From contig NZ_GG703818.1 in assembly GCF_000156395.1 (NCBI RefSeq), positions 485,844-549,843 of the forward strand: a stretch of 64,000 nt of DNA, in the 5' to 3' direction. Position numbers and translations under genes: made by a program. The DNA comes from Providencia rustigianii DSM 4541 (GTDB taxonomy: Bacteria > Pseudomonadota > Gammaproteobacteria > Enterobacterales > Enterobacteriaceae). The notes below the pieces were generated by a model. It did not search any database, was not told the DNA's origin, and saw only the letters and a program-made list of their open reading frames with translations. Positions 19,528 to 28,932 of this stretch are shown here, piece by piece. Positions within the stretch are counted from its first letter, which is position 1. Every line of letters starts with the position of its first letter.

Positions 19528-21273
19528 ATGGCTGGACGAATTCCGCGTTCATTTATCAATGATTTATTAGCAAGAACCGACATCATTGATTTAGTCGATG
19601 CAAAAGTCCCGTTAAAAAAACAGGGTAAAAACCATCACGCTTGCTGTCCTTTTCATAACGAAAAAACACCTTCATTTACGGTGAATGGTGACCGACAGTT
19701 TTATTATTGTTTTGGTTGTGGTGCCCATGGTAATGCCATCGATTTTTTGATGAATTACGACAAACTCGATTTTGTTGAAGCAATAGAAGAGCTGTCTGCA
19801 CTACACGGTCTTGATGTTCCTTACGAAAAAGGAACTGGAACAAGCCAAATTGAACTCCATCAACGTCAAAATCTCTACCAATTGATGGAAAAGATTAATC
19901 AGTTTTACTGCGCTGCCTTAAATCATTCATCGGCAAATAAAGCCAAGGATTATTTAAGCCAACGTGGTTTGAGCCCGGAAATTATTGCTCATTTTTCTAT
20001 TGGTTTCGCCCCAGCAGGTTGGGATAACCTCTTAAAGAAATTTGCGGTAAACCCAGAAAGCCGTCAGCAACTTGATGAAGCGGGCATGCTGGTGACCAAC
20101 GATAATGGGCGCGTTTATGATCGCTTTAGAGATCGCGTCATGTTCCCTATCCGGGATCGCCGAGGTCGCGTTATTGCATTTGGTGGACGAGTATTAGGCG
20201 ATGGTGTCCCTAAATACTTAAACTCCCCAGAAACCGATATATTTCATAAGGGTCGCCAACTTTTTGGTCTTTATGAAGCGACACAAAATAGTAGTGAGCT
20301 GGCAAAATTACTTGTTGTTGAAGGCTATATGGACGTTGTAGCACTCGCACAGTATGACATCCGCTATGCGGTTGCATCACTTGGCACCTCTACAACTGCA
20401 GAGCATATTCAGTTGCTCTATCGTTCAACAGATACGGTGATTTGCTGTTATGACGGAGATAGAGCAGGAAGAGAAGCCGCATGGCGTGCTCTCGAAAATG
20501 CCCTTCCCTATCTCACCGATGGCCGCCAAATTCGTTTTATGTTTTTGCCTGATGGCGAAGATCCAGATTCATTGGTACGCAAAGAAGGAAAAGACGCTTT
20601 TGAGCAACGCATGGAAAATGCGCTAAGTCTTTCCACATTTTTATTTGACTCTTTAGTCCCACAGGTGGACTTAAAAACCCAAGAGGGTCGAGCAAAAATT
20701 AGTAAACTTGCTATCCCATTGATAAAGCAGATACCGGGTGAAACTCTGCGCCTGTATATGGCCCAAGAATTAGGAAATTTTATTGGTATACCGGATATTT
20801 CTCAGGTTCTTGCTATGATTGATAGAGAGAACACCGAGCAAATTAATTATCAGGCACCAAAGCTAAAACCGACAACAATGCGTATCCTTATCGCCTTGTT
20901 GGTACAGAATCCGAATTTTTCGGAGTTCGTTCCCTCGTTAGAGGGAATTGCCCACATCCAGATGCCGGGGCTTTCTCTATTTCAGGAATTGGTTGAAGTT
21001 TGCCGTTCCACCCCCGGAATGACCACAGGGCAGCTGCTAGAGCGTTATCGCGATAATAAATTTGCGAAACAGCTTGAAAAACTAGCAACGTGGAACGATA
21101 TAGAAATAGAGGAAATAGCGGAAAATACCTTTATAGATGCTCTAAATCATCTATTTAATAGCGCCCTCGATGAGCGTTTCGACTATCTAATAGCGAAAGA
21201 ACGAACACAAAGGCTGACACCTGAAGAGCGCGAGGAAGTCCGTCTAATCACTCTTTCACGAGTGAAAACATAA
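19528..21273 (+). CDS. dnaG: DNA primase DnaG
   Basis: 581 residues, same as E. coli. Synthesises RNA primers at the fork. CHC2 zinc finger with C40, H43, C61 and C64 (CPFHNEKTPSF, YYCFGCGAHG); RNA polymerase core with GRVIAFGGR; TOPRIM with VVEGYMDV near residue 265 and the DGD motif in CYDGDRAG; then a C-terminal helicase-binding domain. Start AGAGGCTT-ATG. Middle gene of the macromolecular synthesis operon. Confidence 0.98.
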   Translation: MAGRIPRSFINDLLARTDIIDLVDAKVPLKKQGKNHHACCPFHNEKTPSFTVNGDRQFYYCFGCGAHGNAIDFLMNYDKLDFVEAIEELSALHGLDVPYEKGTGTSQIELHQRQNLYQLMEKINQFYCAALNHSSANKAKDYLSQRGLSPEIIAHFSIGFAPAGWDNLLKKFAVNPESRQQLDEAGMLVTNDNGRVYDRFRDRVMFPIRDRRGRVIAFGGRVLGDGVPKYLNSPETDIFHKGRQLFGLYEATQNSSELAKLLVVEGYMDVVALAQYDIRYAVASLGTSTTAEHIQLLYRSTDTVICCYDGDRAGREAAWRALENALPYLTDGRQIRFMFLPDGEDPDSLVRKEGKDAFEQRMENALSLSTFLFDSLVPQVDLKTQEGRAKISKLAIPLIKQIPGETLRLYMAQELGNFIGIPDISQVLAMIDRENTEQINYQAPKLKPTTMRILIALLVQNPNFSEFVPSLEGIAHIQMPGLSLFQELVEVCRSTPGMTTGQLLERYRDNKFAKQLEKLATWNDIEIEEIAENTFIDALNHLFNSALDERFDYLIAKERTQRLTPEEREEVRLITLSRVKT

Positions 21274-21454
21274 AGCATCCAAAATAGTACATAAAACGGC
21301 TTAAGTGCCGCAAATAACAAGGCAATTGCCTGTAAAATGCTACGAAACATAAAGGGCGTAGCACAGAGAAAAATGTCCCTTTGAATGTTCTTGTTGGCCG
21401 TTAGTTTCGCCGACCGACACCAATTTAAATACTCAGAAGTGTGGATACCGTCTT

Positions 21455-23305
21455 ATGGAGCAAAACCCGCAGTCACAGCTTAAGCTACTCGTCACCAAGG
21501 GTAAAGAGCAAGGTTATTTAACCTATGCTGAGGTAAACGACCATCTGCCGGAAGATATCGTCGATTCAGATCAGATCGAAGATATCATCCAGATGATTAA
21601 TGACATGGGCATCCAGGTCATGGAAGAAGCACCTGATGCCGATGATTTAATTTTGGCTGAAAATACTTCCGACACCGATGAAGATGCGGCAGAAGCTGCT
21701 GCACAAGTACTGTCCAGTGTTGAAAGTGAAATCGGCCGTACTACCGACCCTGTGCGCATGTATATGCGTGAAATGGGGACTGTCGAGCTTCTCACCCGTG
21801 AAGGTGAAATCGACATTGCTAAACGTATCGAAGATGGTATTAATCAGGTTCAGTGCTCTGTTGCTGAATACCCTGAGGCTATCACCTACCTGTTAGAGCA
21901 GTATGACCGCGTTGAAGCGGGCGAAAGCCGTTTATCTGACTTAATTACCGGATTCGTTGACCCGAATGCGGAAGAAGATTTAGCCCCAACAGCAACCCAC
22001 GTTGGCTCTGAACTTCCACAAGAAGAGTTAAATAACGACGAAGAAGAAGAGGAAGATGAAGACAGCGAAGACAGCGATACCGATGACGATAACAGCATCG
22101 ATCCTGAATTAGCTCGTCAAAAATTCTCCGATCTTCGTGAACAGTATGAAAAAACACGTTCACATATCAAACAATATGGACGTAGCGATGCGAAAACTGT
22201 TGCAGCAATTAATCAATTGTCTGACGTTTTCAAAGAGTTCCGTTTAGTACCAAAACAGTTTGACTATCTGGTCAACAACATGCGTGAAATGATGGAGCGC
22301 GTTCGTCAACAAGAACGTACCATTATGAAGCTGTGTGTTGAGCAGTGCAAAATGCCTAAGAAAAACTTCATCACCTTATTCGGTGGTAATGAAACCAGCG
22401 AGACTTGGTTAACCGCAGCAAAAGCGATGAACAAGCCATGGTCTGAAAAACTGCTGGATGTTGAAGAAGACGTTTTACGTTGCCTGCAAAGACTGCGTCA
22501 AATTGAAGAAGAAACTGGCCTGACAATTGAACAGGTTAAAGATATCAACCGTCGTATGTCTATCGGTGAAGCGAAAGCTCGTCGTGCTAAGAAAGAGATG
22601 GTTGAAGCAAACTTACGTCTGGTTATCTCTATCGCGAAGAAATATACCAACCGTGGTTTACAGTTCCTCGACTTGATTCAAGAAGGTAACATCGGCTTGA
22701 TGAAAGCGGTTGATAAGTTTGAATACCGCCGTGGTTATAAGTTCTCAACTTATGCAACTTGGTGGATCCGTCAGGCTATTACCCGTTCTATCGCCGACCA
22801 AGCACGTACAATTCGTATTCCGGTTCACATGATCGAAACGATCAACAAACTGAACCGTATCTCTCGTCAAATGCTGCAAGAGATGGGTCGTGAACCATCG
22901 CCAGAAGAACTGGCAGAACGCATGCTGATGCCGGAAGATAAAATTCGTAAAGTACTGAAGATTGCCAAAGAGCCAATCTCAATGGAAACGCCAATTGGTG
23001 ACGATGAAGATTCACATTTAGGTGACTTTATTGAAGATACCACATTAGAGCTGCCATTAGATTCTGCAACTTCAGAGAGCTTACGTTCGGCAACTCATGA
23101 AGTGCTGGCTGGCTTAACCGCTCGTGAAGCGAAAGTTCTGCGTATGCGTTTCGGTATCGACATGAACACTGACCACACCTTAGAGGAAGTGGGTAAACAG
23201 TTTGATGTAACCCGTGAACGTATCCGTCAGATTGAAGCGAAAGCGCTGCGTAAATTACGCCACCCAAGTCGCTCAGAAGTTCTGCGTAGCTTCCTTGACG
23301 AATAA
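21455..23305 (+). CDS. rpoD: RNA polymerase sigma factor RpoD (sigma-70)
   Basis: 616 residues, family-typical. Housekeeping sigma factor. Region 1.1 at the start, an acidic stretch ([19 protein letters not shown]) near residue 195 in the non-conserved region, region 2 with [19 protein letters not shown] near 425, region 3, and region 4.2 helix-turn-helix [19 protein letters not shown] near 570. 181 bases separate it from dnaG, room for internal promoters as in E. coli. Strong terminator follows. Confidence 0.99.
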   Translation: MEQNPQSQLKLLVTKGKEQGYLTYAEVNDHLPEDIVDSDQIEDIIQMINDMGIQVMEEAPDADDLILAENTSDTDEDAAEAAAQVLSSVESEIGRTTDPVRMYMREMGTVELLTREGEIDIAKRIEDGINQVQCSVAEYPEAITYLLEQYDRVEAGESRLSDLITGFVDPNAEEDLAPTATHVGSELPQEELNNDEEEEEDEDSEDSDTDDDNSIDPELARQKFSDLREQYEKTRSHIKQYGRSDAKTVAAINQLSDVFKEFRLVPKQFDYLVNNMREMMERVRQQERTIMKLCVEQCKMPKKNFITLFGGNETSETWLTAAKAMNKPWSEKLLDVEEDVLRCLQRLRQIEEETGLTIEQVKDINRRMSIGEAKARRAKKEMVEANLRLVISIAKKYTNRGLQFLDLIQEGNIGLMKAVDKFEYRRGYKFSTYATWWIRQAITRSIADQARTIRIPVHMIETINKLNRISRQMLQEMGREPSPEELAERMLMPEDKIRKVLKIAKEPISMETPIGDDEDSHLGDFIEDTTLELPLDSATSESLRSATHEVLAGLTAREAKVLRMRFGIDMNTDHTLEEVGKQFDVTRERIRQIEAKALRKLRHPSRSEVLRSFLDE

Positions 23306-23320
23306 TGCATTAAAATAAAT

Positions 23321-23349
23321 AAAACACCTGCAAATGCAGGTGTTTTTTT
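23321..23349. terminator. Terminator after rpoD
   Basis: 11-bp perfect stem (23321-23331 with 23336-23346), AAAT loop, T run to 23349; the A run on the other side lets it act also for the convergent MFS gene ending at 23355. Confidence 0.92.
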
Positions 23350-23354
23350 ATCCG

Positions 23355-24824
23355 CTACTTTCCCCTGACAATCTGGCTTGTTTTCATCATCAACGCGAGA
23401 CAAAGCATAATTGATATCGCTCCCCCCAGCATCGCCAAATTAAAACCAGAAACAAATGCGGATTGTGTCGCTTGCTCGATAAAATGAGATGATGCCGCCA
23501 CAGATCCTTTAATCAACCCGTCAACTTCTCCCACTGATAACAGCCTACTGATTTGCGGGTCTTCCATTAATTGGTCAATAGCCCGATGGGTCATTAATGT
23601 TCCTAGCAAAGCGATCCCCAGAGTCATTCCCGTTTGCCTCAAAGCATTCATCACCGCGGAAGCTATCCCTGAATACGCTTTTTCAACACTCGCCATCACC
23701 AATGCACCAATTGCTGGTGTTGCCATACCCATTCCAGCACCAAGAATAAATAAGATAGCGGCAATTGGTAAATATTCGGTATCTGAATTAACGCGCGTCA
23801 GTAGCATCGATGCCGTCGCGATCAATAAGAATCCGATGACCATAATATTGCGCACACTTAACGTACGTGAAAGCCGTCCAAAGCTAAAGGAAAACAGCGC
23901 CATGGCAATAAATTCGGGTGCCATGCGTAACCCTGCCTCAAAGGCTCCCCACCCTTGTCCTTTTTGCAAAAATAGCGCAATAAAAAACACGTTGCTATAC
24001 GTGGCAAATCCCAAGGCAAAAGAAGCTAAATTGTATTGCAAGAAATAGGGATTTTGCTTGAAGAGAAAAATAGGCAACAAAGGGCGTGGGACGTTTAATT
24101 CCACAATCACAAAACCGAGTGCGGCAATACCGCCAATCATCAATCCAGCTATTGTGGGTAAACTCGCCCAGCCCATATCCCCCGCTTCTATCAATCCATA
24201 AGTGAGCCCTGCCAGCGCAACGACGCTAAGTAGCTGACCAAGAGGATCTAACGCCGCCTTATCCGGATCAGCACTTTCTTTGATTCCTAACCCCCCAAGT
24301 AATAACGTTAATAGCCCAATGGGAAGATTGATCATAAAAATAAAGCTCCACTCGAAGGTATCGACTAAGAACCCCCCTAAAATAGGGCCGATAATCAAAG
24401 AGAGAGCGCTGACTGCCGACCAAATGCCGATCACTTTAATCCTTTCGATATCATTACTAAAAGCTTGTGTAATGATGGATAGCGCCCCAGGAATCAATGC
24501 TGCAGCGGCAATACCTTGGATCACCCTGCCAAATAACAGCATTTGTGCACTCAGCGAAAAAGCGCAAATCAACGATCCCACCGTGAAGATCACGATTCCC
24601 GTTAACCAAACTTTCTTGCGTCCATAGCGATCACTGATTGGGCCAACCGATAGGATCAATGCTGATAAACAGAGTGCGTAAGAATCAATGATCCACTGCA
24701 ACATCGACAGATTAGCATTCAGCTCCTGACCTATCACCGGTAGTGCAACATTAACAATGCTGATGTCGAGCGTTGCCATAAAAGTGCCGAGGCACACCGC
24801 TACGATCAAAAAAATTCGCTTCAT
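23355..24824 (-). CDS. DHA2-family (EmrB/QacA-like) MFS drug exporter
   Basis: 489 residues, about 14 transmembrane helices, the size of the DHA2 proton:drug antiporters. Motif D1 in helix 1 (LDISIVNVALP), motif A in loop 2-3 (GPISDRYGRKKVW), and motif C in helix 5 (GIWSAVSALSLIIGPILGG). Substrates unknown; QacA-like proteins export cationic biocides and dyes. No membrane-fusion partner is encoded next to it, so it probably works alone in the inner membrane. A perfect 11-base palindrome (24872-24882) lies upstream and may be an operator. Confidence 0.85.
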   Translation of the reverse strand: MKRIFLIVAVCLGTFMATLDISIVNVALPVIGQELNANLSMLQWIIDSYALCLSALILSVGPISDRYGRKKVWLTGIVIFTVGSLICAFSLSAQMLLFGRVIQGIAAAALIPGALSIITQAFSNDIERIKVIGIWSAVSALSLIIGPILGGFLVDTFEWSFIFMINLPIGLLTLLLGGLGIKESADPDKAALDPLGQLLSVVALAGLTYGLIEAGDMGWASLPTIAGLMIGGIAALGFVIVELNVPRPLLPIFLFKQNPYFLQYNLASFALGFATYSNVFFIALFLQKGQGWGAFEAGLRMAPEFIAMALFSFSFGRLSRTLSVRNIMVIGFLLIATASMLLTRVNSDTEYLPIAAILFILGAGMGMATPAIGALVMASVEKAYSGIASAVMNALRQTGMTLGIALLGTLMTHRAIDQLMEDPQISRLLSVGEVDGLIKGSVAASSHFIEQATQSAFVSGFNLAMLGGAISIMLCLALMMKTSQIVRGK

Positions 24825-24942
24825 TCTCTTTAACCTTATTGTCGATCTTTACTGCATGTTAAATCACGACCGACCGACGGTCAATAAAAATGAGAATAGA
24901 AATCATTTATAATTATTCTTATTGATATTGTTATAGAGCCAA

Positions 24943-24969
24943 ATATAAAAAACGGTCTATTGACCGTTT
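24943..24969 (-). terminator. Terminator after the NTF2-like gene
   Basis: 8-bp perfect stem AAACGGTC/GACCGTTT (24950-24957 with 24962-24969), 4-base loop; on the minus strand it is followed by TTTTTTATATTT. Lies 18 bases past the stop of the 24988-25383 gene. Confidence 0.82.
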
Positions 24970-24987
24970 GTATGTTTCACTAAGTAA

Positions 24988-25383
24988 CTATTTAACTGGA
25001 GTTTCATGAAGATATTGCCAATAACATTTTCCAGCTTCAATTTTTAGACCTACGGTTGAAGTGCGTAAGGTTCTCAGCCCCTCGACCGTTTGGTATTCTT
25101 GGTAGCGTAGCCAATATTGGTTATCTGAAGACTCAAATAACGGCTCAATATTTTGAACCGTAATATCCAGTGAAGGCTTAGCACCGACATTATGACTAAA
25201 TAATTCAGTCACTTGCTCCAAGCCAATGCAAGCGCCTTGAATAGTCACCATTTTAAAATCTTTATCAAAGCTGGCTAATAGTGGCTGAAGGCTCTTCCCC
25301 TGATGACGCCCCGTAAATACATCCTCAATAAGCACATGAACATCAATGATGCTCTGTACGGCCAAAGCCATTTGCTGGTCCAT
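24988..25383 (-). CDS. NTF2-like / SnoaL-like protein
   Basis: 131 residues. Fold assignment is from pattern: an N-terminal helix (AVQSIIDVHVLIEDVFTG), a DKDFKMVTIQG strand, then LFSHNVGAKPSLDITVQNI and a closing sheet (QYWLRYQEYQTVEG, LRTSTVGLKIEAGKCYWQYLHET), typical of the DUF4440/SnoaL branch of NTF2-like proteins. Such proteins act as small isomerases, hydrolases or binding proteins. It begins one base after the stop of the MFS gene upstream, so the two are translationally coupled and probably act on the same compound. No catalytic residues can be named. Confidence 0.65.
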   Translation of the reverse strand: MDQQMALAVQSIIDVHVLIEDVFTGRHQGKSLQPLLASFDKDFKMVTIQGACIGLEQVTELFSHNVGAKPSLDITVQNIEPLFESSDNQYWLRYQEYQTVEGLRTLRTSTVGLKIEAGKCYWQYLHETPVK

Positions 25384-25384
25384 C

Positions 25385-26716
25385 TTATTTTCCTTTAATC
25401 ACTGAAATTAACGATAACAGCCCCAGAAGTGCTGCAATAAAAAAAGTATATTGATAACGAACTAGATCGCTTGAAGAGGTCATCAAGTTAAAAATTGAAA
25501 TTAATACCACGGTCCCCACACTGAATGCCACCTGCCGATTAATATTCCACAGCACGCTACCTTGTAATAAATCGCGATCTTTAAAATCAATCAGTGCACT
25601 AATTTGCGCCGTATTTGCGCTCATTCCACCGCCCATTCCCATTAATAAATAGGCAATAACCAGTAATCCTAGTTGGCTTTGGTTATCAATCCAGAATAGA
25701 GAAAATATCCCTAAACTGTGCAGCGTAATTCCTGCAATAAATAAACTACGCTTACCAAGACGATGATAAAAATAGCCACCGGATATCATGGAAAATAACG
25801 CACCCGCAGCGTACAACAACATAAATAACCCGGTCTGTTGAGCATTAAAGCCAATATTGGTTTGTAGGTTAAAAATATTAAGTAAGTTAACCCCCGTAAA
25901 AATTCCCGGCACCGCGTAATAGACAATAAATCCATTCCGTAAATTGTAATTTTTAAGTAGCTGTAAATTTAAAATAGGCGCTCGGCATTTTTGGGCATAC
26001 CGTAAATATACCGCCAATAGCAATGCTGAGGCCCCAAAACTCAATAGTGCCAATATAAGATTTTGATAATCGTTATACAGGGAAAAAGACATTAATAAGC
26101 CCAGTAAACTAAGGCTGACTAATAGTAGGCCGAAAATATCCGGTTTTTCACGAGCCTGTTTTTCACCATTTTTTACCCATCCCCAGGCTAATAATGCCGC
26201 TAAGAGAGAAAATGGAATATTGGCAAAAAATACCCAACGCCATGAGAAAGAATCAATGATCATGCCGCCAATCGCTGGGGAAAATGCAGGGGCAATCAAC
26301 GCTACCGTCATAATCATGGTCGATATTTTTTGGCGTTCTTGATTAGGAAATAAGCTAAAAACTAACGCTTGCCCAACTGGGATTAATAGCCCACCAGAAA
26401 CCCCTTGAATAAAGCGCCAAAAAATTAAGCTATAAATAGAATCACTGATACCACACATTCCCACTGCAAGAGTAAATAGCAGCATGGAATAAGCGAGTAG
26501 CTTGCGCTCGCCGAGCCGCCCTGAAAGCCATAAGCTGATTGGCATAATCAGCACCAACCCTAAAATATAGGCATTCGCGACCCAAGCCACCATCGATTGG
26601 CTGGTTGAAAAATGCGTTGCGATATTGGGTAACGCAATGGCGGACATAAAAATATTAATACAATCAATGAAGAAACCGAGAAGAAATACTGTAGCAATTT
26701 GATAACGATAGGACAT
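25385..26716 (-). CDS. MFS exporter, DHA-type, paired with the NTF2-like gene
   Basis: 443 residues, hydrophobic throughout, with 12 to 14 predicted helices. Motifs: DCINIFMSAIALPNIA in helix 1 (variant motif D1), SLWLSGRLGERKLL (motif A), and TVALIAPAFSPAIGGMI (motif C of antiporters), so export is more likely than uptake. ATG 26716 is chosen over 26734 because GGAGG lies 5 bases before it. Divergent from a LysR regulator 98 bases away, which is likely to control it. Substrate unknown. Confidence 0.82.
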   Translation of the reverse strand: MSYRYQIATVFLLGFFIDCINIFMSAIALPNIATHFSTSQSMVAWVANAYILGLVLIMPISLWLSGRLGERKLLAYSMLLFTLAVGMCGISDSIYSLIFWRFIQGVSGGLLIPVGQALVFSLFPNQERQKISTMIMTVALIAPAFSPAIGGMIIDSFSWRWVFFANIPFSLLAALLAWGWVKNGEKQAREKPDIFGLLLVSLSLLGLLMSFSLYNDYQNLILALLSFGASALLLAVYLRYAQKCRAPILNLQLLKNYNLRNGFIVYYAVPGIFTGVNLLNIFNLQTNIGFNAQQTGLFMLLYAAGALFSMISGGYFYHRLGKRSLFIAGITLHSLGIFSLFWIDNQSQLGLLVIAYLLMGMGGGMSANTAQISALIDFKDRDLLQGSVLWNINRQVAFSVGTVVLISIFNLMTSSSDLVRYQYTFFIAALLGLLSLISVIKGK

Positions 26717-26781
26717 AACTACCTCCGGTCGCAAAGAGTAAGGCTGAGGGCTTTCTTTGTCGATGCAAGGGAAGTAAAATC

Positions 26782-26804
26782 ATTGTTTAATACAATCAAA
26801 CAAT
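26782..26804. promoter_or_regulatory. 23-bp inverted repeat, candidate LysR-regulator site
   Basis: ATTGTTT (26782-26788), 9 bases, AAACAAT (26798-26804): a perfect 7+7 inverted repeat, containing the T-N11-A pattern of LysR-type boxes. It sits in the divergent promoter region, 10 bases before the regulator's ATG and 65 bases before the exporter's start. Confidence 0.55.
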
Positions 26805-26814
26805 CGAGCTAATT

Positions 26815-27708
26815 ATGCAAAAAAATCTCAAGCAAATTACCAGTTTTCTTCAGGTGGTCGATTCCGGATCTTTCACGAAAGCTGCTGAAATTTTGGGATT
26901 AAGCCGCTCGATGGTGAGTATTGATATTAAGCAATTGGAACAGCGCCTGAACGTCAGTTTATTAACGCGAAATACCCGCAATATTGCCCTGACAGAAGTG
27001 GGAAAACATTTCTACGATGACTTTAAACGCATTCAGTTGCAAATTGAGGAGGCGTTTGAAAAGAGCCAAAATCTCGGATTGAATATCACAGGAACATTGC
27101 GTTTTTCTTCAACCAATGAATTTGGTCAGCGCTATATTTTGCCTTTATTACCTGAATTTTGTCGCCTATACCCCAAGCTACATCTGCAATATACCTTCAA
27201 TTCTTCTCTCGATGATTTGATCTCAGAAAAATTAGATATTGCCATTCGCTTAGGTAATTTGAAGAGTTCGTCATTAAAAGTACGTAAGCTGGGAGAATAT
27301 GCTATTCATTTGGTAGCAACACCGCAATTTGCTCGCCAATACCCTATTGTACAAATCAGCGATTTGGCCGAGATTCCGTGGATCACTCATTCATTATTAA
27401 ATTGGCAGGATACCGAATATTTTTTGCAAAATAATTCCGGTGAAAAATTCGAATTACCGCTGATCAATAGCCAATATTCATCCAATTCAGCGGAGGTTAT
27501 CCATCAAATGGCTTTAGCTTCTTTAGGCGTTGCGATTTGCCCAGATTGGTTGGTAGAAGAGGATATTAAACATAACCGATTAATTCGTTTATTGCCTGAG
27601 TTCAGTCTTCCAAAAAGAAACATTCAATTGCTTTACCCCAATACCAGTAACCTCCCCGCTAAAACACGGGCATTTATTGAGTTTTTGGTGGGTAAATTAA
27701 AAGAATAA
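26815..27708 (+). CDS. LysR-family transcriptional regulator
   Basis: 297 residues, standard length. N-terminal winged helix-turn-helix (FLQVVDSGSFTKAAEILGLSR, SMVSIDIKQLEQRLNVSLLTR), short linker helix, then a periplasmic-binding-protein-like effector domain from about residue 92. The CrgA/AaeR branch (LRFSSTNEFGQRYILPLL, DLISEKLDIAIRLG) fits best. Divergent from the MFS/NTF2-like pair, which it probably regulates. The stop codon directly abuts the stop of the convergent Abi gene with no base between. Confidence 0.88.
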   Translation: MQKNLKQITSFLQVVDSGSFTKAAEILGLSRSMVSIDIKQLEQRLNVSLLTRNTRNIALTEVGKHFYDDFKRIQLQIEEAFEKSQNLGLNITGTLRFSSTNEFGQRYILPLLPEFCRLYPKLHLQYTFNSSLDDLISEKLDIAIRLGNLKSSSLKVRKLGEYAIHLVATPQFARQYPIVQISDLAEIPWITHSLLNWQDTEYFLQNNSGEKFELPLINSQYSSNSAEVIHQMALASLGVAICPDWLVEEDIKHNRLIRLLPEFSLPKRNIQLLYPNTSNLPAKTRAFIEFLVGKLKE

Positions 27709-28758
27709 TTAATACCTACGGTGAGACTTAGAAATAACACCTATAATTTCATTTATTTTTTTCACTATAATAAATTCAATTTTTGATTTTTTGAATATTA
27801 AATTTGCTTTATTTAAACTTTCTTCATAGCCACACTCATGATAGTTAACCTTCAATTCTAGTTTTTCACATACATTTTTAAAAGTATACTGAGAAAGATC
27901 TATCACTATACTTTTTCCATCATTATCAATTAACCTCATTATAAAAATAAAAATATCTTTATACTCTATTATGGATTCAATTAAGCCAAAATCATTCTGT
28001 ACTAAAATAAATCTTTTTTTTGGTATCTCGGATAATAATGAATTTTCATGTATCAAGATAAAATCATTATCACATCTTTCACCAAAGTGAGGTCGAACTC
28101 CCCCCTCTATACTAGGTGATGTACGTAATATTTCATTGACTGTAGAGTGATGTTTAACCCAATGCCCCGTTTCTTGTGATATCCAACCTATCACTTCTAT
28201 TAATTGAGAATGCAACTCTGAAATATTCAAATAATAAATAGGCTCATGATGAGCAATTCTATTTCTAAATTTATTAATTTCTTTAATGATTTTTTGAAAT
28301 ACCTTCCTTGTAACTAGATGATTAGAAATCAAGAATTTCATATTTTTCTGCCAAAAATATCTATCATATTCAGGCCTGAATAGGTTAGACCAAAAATCAA
28401 ATGATAATTCAGAGATTACATTTTCTGTTTTATTTTGGCTGGCTCGGCATAAGGCTACCTCAAGATTACTTAAGCTTTCAAATGTTAAAATAGATTGAAA
28501 ATTGGAATGATTAGCCCAATCCTCACCATAATTAATCTTAAAAATTTCATTAATTCGATTTCTTAATGAAACCTCTAATATATGCAATGGAAATAAGAAT
28601 GCTTTAGATATTCGAGCATTGTATAAATATAAATTAAATGCATAAGTTTCATTGAAACCCGCTTTCTTTAAATAAGCTAAAAATCGCTTATCTGAAAGAC
28701 TATCTTTTATTGCACTTATATTATTACCATATATATAAGCTACTTGACTTTCAGCCAT
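27709..28758 (-). CDS. Abi-like (Abi_2/AbiF-type) HEPN protein
   Basis: 349 residues, markedly AT-rich compared with its neighbours. The first 200 residues fit the Abi_2 family of abortive-infection proteins: FLAYLKKAGFNETYAFNLY, LFPLHILEVSLRNRINEIF, FWSNLF, then FRNRIAHHEPIYY near residue 165. RNRIAH is a canonical HEPN RxxxxH ribonuclease motif; the earlier RNRINEIF resembles it but lacks the His. Abi_2 proteins have been linked to phage defence and to the ancestry of Cas13. The C-terminal 150 residues (FILVQNDFGLIESI, KKINEIIGVIS) are unassigned. A single gene without partner, inserted between the LysR gene and the ABC operon, suggesting lateral gain. Confidence 0.75.
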   Translation of the reverse strand: MAESQVAYIYGNNISAIKDSLSDKRFLAYLKKAGFNETYAFNLYLYNARISKAFLFPLHILEVSLRNRINEIFKINYGEDWANHSNFQSILTFESLSNLEVALCRASQNKTENVISELSFDFWSNLFRPEYDRYFWQKNMKFLISNHLVTRKVFQKIIKEINKFRNRIAHHEPIYYLNISELHSQLIEVIGWISQETGHWVKHHSTVNEILRTSPSIEGGVRPHFGERCDNDFILIHENSLLSEIPKKRFILVQNDFGLIESIIEYKDIFIFIMRLIDNDGKSIVIDLSQYTFKNVCEKLELKVNYHECGYEESLNKANLIFKKSKIEFIIVKKINEIIGVISKSHRRY

Positions 28759-28834
28759 ATCCCTCTAGAATCCCTATCAGAGCAGTTGATGTGGTCCCTC
28801 TGTATAACATGCACCCTCAACAATCTATTTAGAG

Positions 28835-28865
28835 CCCCGAGATAGACATACTGTTCCTCTCGGGG
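28835..28865. terminator. Hairpin between the ABC operon end and the Abi gene
   Basis: 8-bp perfect stem (28835-28842 with 28858-28865), 15-base loop; weak T content on either side. Lies about 70 bases past the last gene of the hyb-hyp-ABC block, so it is the likely end of that transcript. Confidence 0.45.
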
Positions 28866-28932
28866 TTTCGTGTTTCTGGGGTATCATAACCTCTTCCAGA
28901 GAAACCAATCAATATCGAGACCACTAATACCG

